Below are positions 6,124-6,513 of a DNA stretch of 6,513 bases, piece by piece (positions within the stretch are counted from its first letter, which is position 1; each line of letters opens with the position of its first letter). The notes beneath the pieces were generated by a model. That model did not search any database. It had not been told where the DNA came from and saw only the letters and a list, made by a program, of their open reading frames with translations. Position numbers and translations under genes: made by a program. This DNA is from Acidimicrobiaceae bacterium (GTDB lineage: Bacteria; Actinomycetota; Acidimicrobiia; Acidimicrobiales; RAAP-2), in the NCBI GenBank assembly GCA_003151555.1, contig PLXU01000113.1:1-6513 (forward strand), given 5' to 3'.

Positions 6124-6513
6124 TCACCCGTCGTACGAAGCGAACCGTTCGCGCAGCAGGGCGACAAATTTCTTGTTGTCGACCGATAGTCCGATCTGAA
6201 TCTGACTGCCGGCGTGGACCCGACGGCGATCGATCCACGTTGCTCCGCGCGAGTGCTCGCCCCCGGTCTCGACCGAAATCGCGACGCCCTGTTTGGAGAT
6301 CGCCGACGGGTCCAGCACCTCGTAGACGGCCATCGCGTCGTGCATCACCAGGTCTCGGTTCCCGTACCACTCCTCGTGGAACTTGGCGTAGGGCTCGAGT
6401 ACGTCGGCGGTGCGCCGCCCCACGTCGCCGGCCAGGGCACGAAGAAACGCCAAGTCGTCGTCGTTGAGGAAGGCCTGATGGGTGAGGTCGAGCGGCATCA
6501 GGGTGATGGGCCA
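6124..6513 (-). CDS. Inosine-uridine-preferring nucleoside hydrolase (partial, N-terminus off the right edge)
   Basis: The last 129 residues are present; the frame is open to the window end and the stop is TGA at 6124-6126. The family (about 310 residues) cleaves the N-glycosidic bond of ribonucleosides to give base and ribose, using a Ca2+ ion held by aspartates. Visible family marks: ITLMPLDLTHQ (fragment residues 3-13), the helix ending in MHDAMAVYEVLDPSAI, where His58 is the presumed leaving-group acid (H241 of the Crithidia enzyme) and Asp59 the Ca2+ ligand, then VETGGEHSRGATWIDRR (81-97) and the final VDNKKFVALLRERF. The N-terminal DxDxxxDD Ca2+ motif would be outside the window. The ATG at 6496-6498 is internal, since family homology continues upstream of it. 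The C-terminus looks complete, yet its stop codon touches the ABC remnant. Substrate preference cannot be judged from this part. Confidence 0.9.
   Translation of the reverse strand, partial: WPITLMPLDLTHQAFLNDDDLAFLRALAGDVGRRTADVLEPYAKFHEEWYGNRDLVMHDAMAVYEVLDPSAISKQGVAISVETGGEHSRGATWIDRRRVHAGSQIQIGLSVDNKKFVALLRERFASYDG

Noticed and set aside
6124..6498. Nucleoside hydrolase as a complete 124-residue protein starting at the ATG at 6496-6498
   Set aside because: The frame stays open to the window edge and the residues before that Met (WPITL) fit the family's conserved strand, so the Met is internal.

Overview
The window looks like chromosomal DNA from a high-GC bacterium, probably an actinobacterium (perhaps Acidimicrobiia-like). 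This is an inference from the GC-rich sequence, the actinobacterial-style 862-residue PepN with an ERAP1-like C-terminal half, weak or absent Shine-Dalgarno sequences, and two genes with a -10 element exactly 6 nt before the ATG (leaderless-mRNA layout). No tRNA, rRNA, CRISPR array or insertion sequence was seen. No gene-free stretch exceeds 300 bases; the longest is the 219-base divergent intergenic region at 3530-3748.

Layout from left to right: (1) 1-879, minus strand: the N-terminal 293 residues of an RfbH/DdhC/SpnQ-type nucleotide-sugar 3-dehydrase, with the catalytic Lys-to-His replacement and a complete four-Cys [2Fe-2S] motif; the gene runs off the left edge. (2) 941-3529, minus: a complete M1 aminopeptidase N, upstream of and co-directional with rfbH. 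(3) 3530-3748: a divergent regulatory region with a centred interrupted dyad. (4) 3749-4828, plus: a membrane protein with a 2TM/pore-loop arrangement resembling a K+ channel but with a degenerate filter (TLGTI), and a cytosolic C-terminal domain of about 200 residues. (5) 4924-5823, minus: a complete S33 proline iminopeptidase, convergent with the membrane gene. (6) 5880 to about 6122, minus: the C-terminal third of a MacB/LolD-type ABC ATPase, broken by two in-frame TGA codons and lacking its N-terminal part. (7) 6124-6513, minus: the C-terminal 129 residues of a nucleoside hydrolase, running off the right edge.

The M1 and S33 exopeptidases could act together in the last steps of cytosolic peptide breakdown, since both families supply tricorn-interacting factors in archaea, but here they are separate transcription units and cooperation is only an inference. 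RfbH points to 3,6-dideoxyhexose or deoxysugar synthesis whose partner genes would lie beyond the left edge. The least explained items are the pore-loop membrane protein, the dyad in front of it, and the decayed ABC remnant abutting the nucleoside hydrolase stop codon. Nothing here clearly forms a new multi-gene system.
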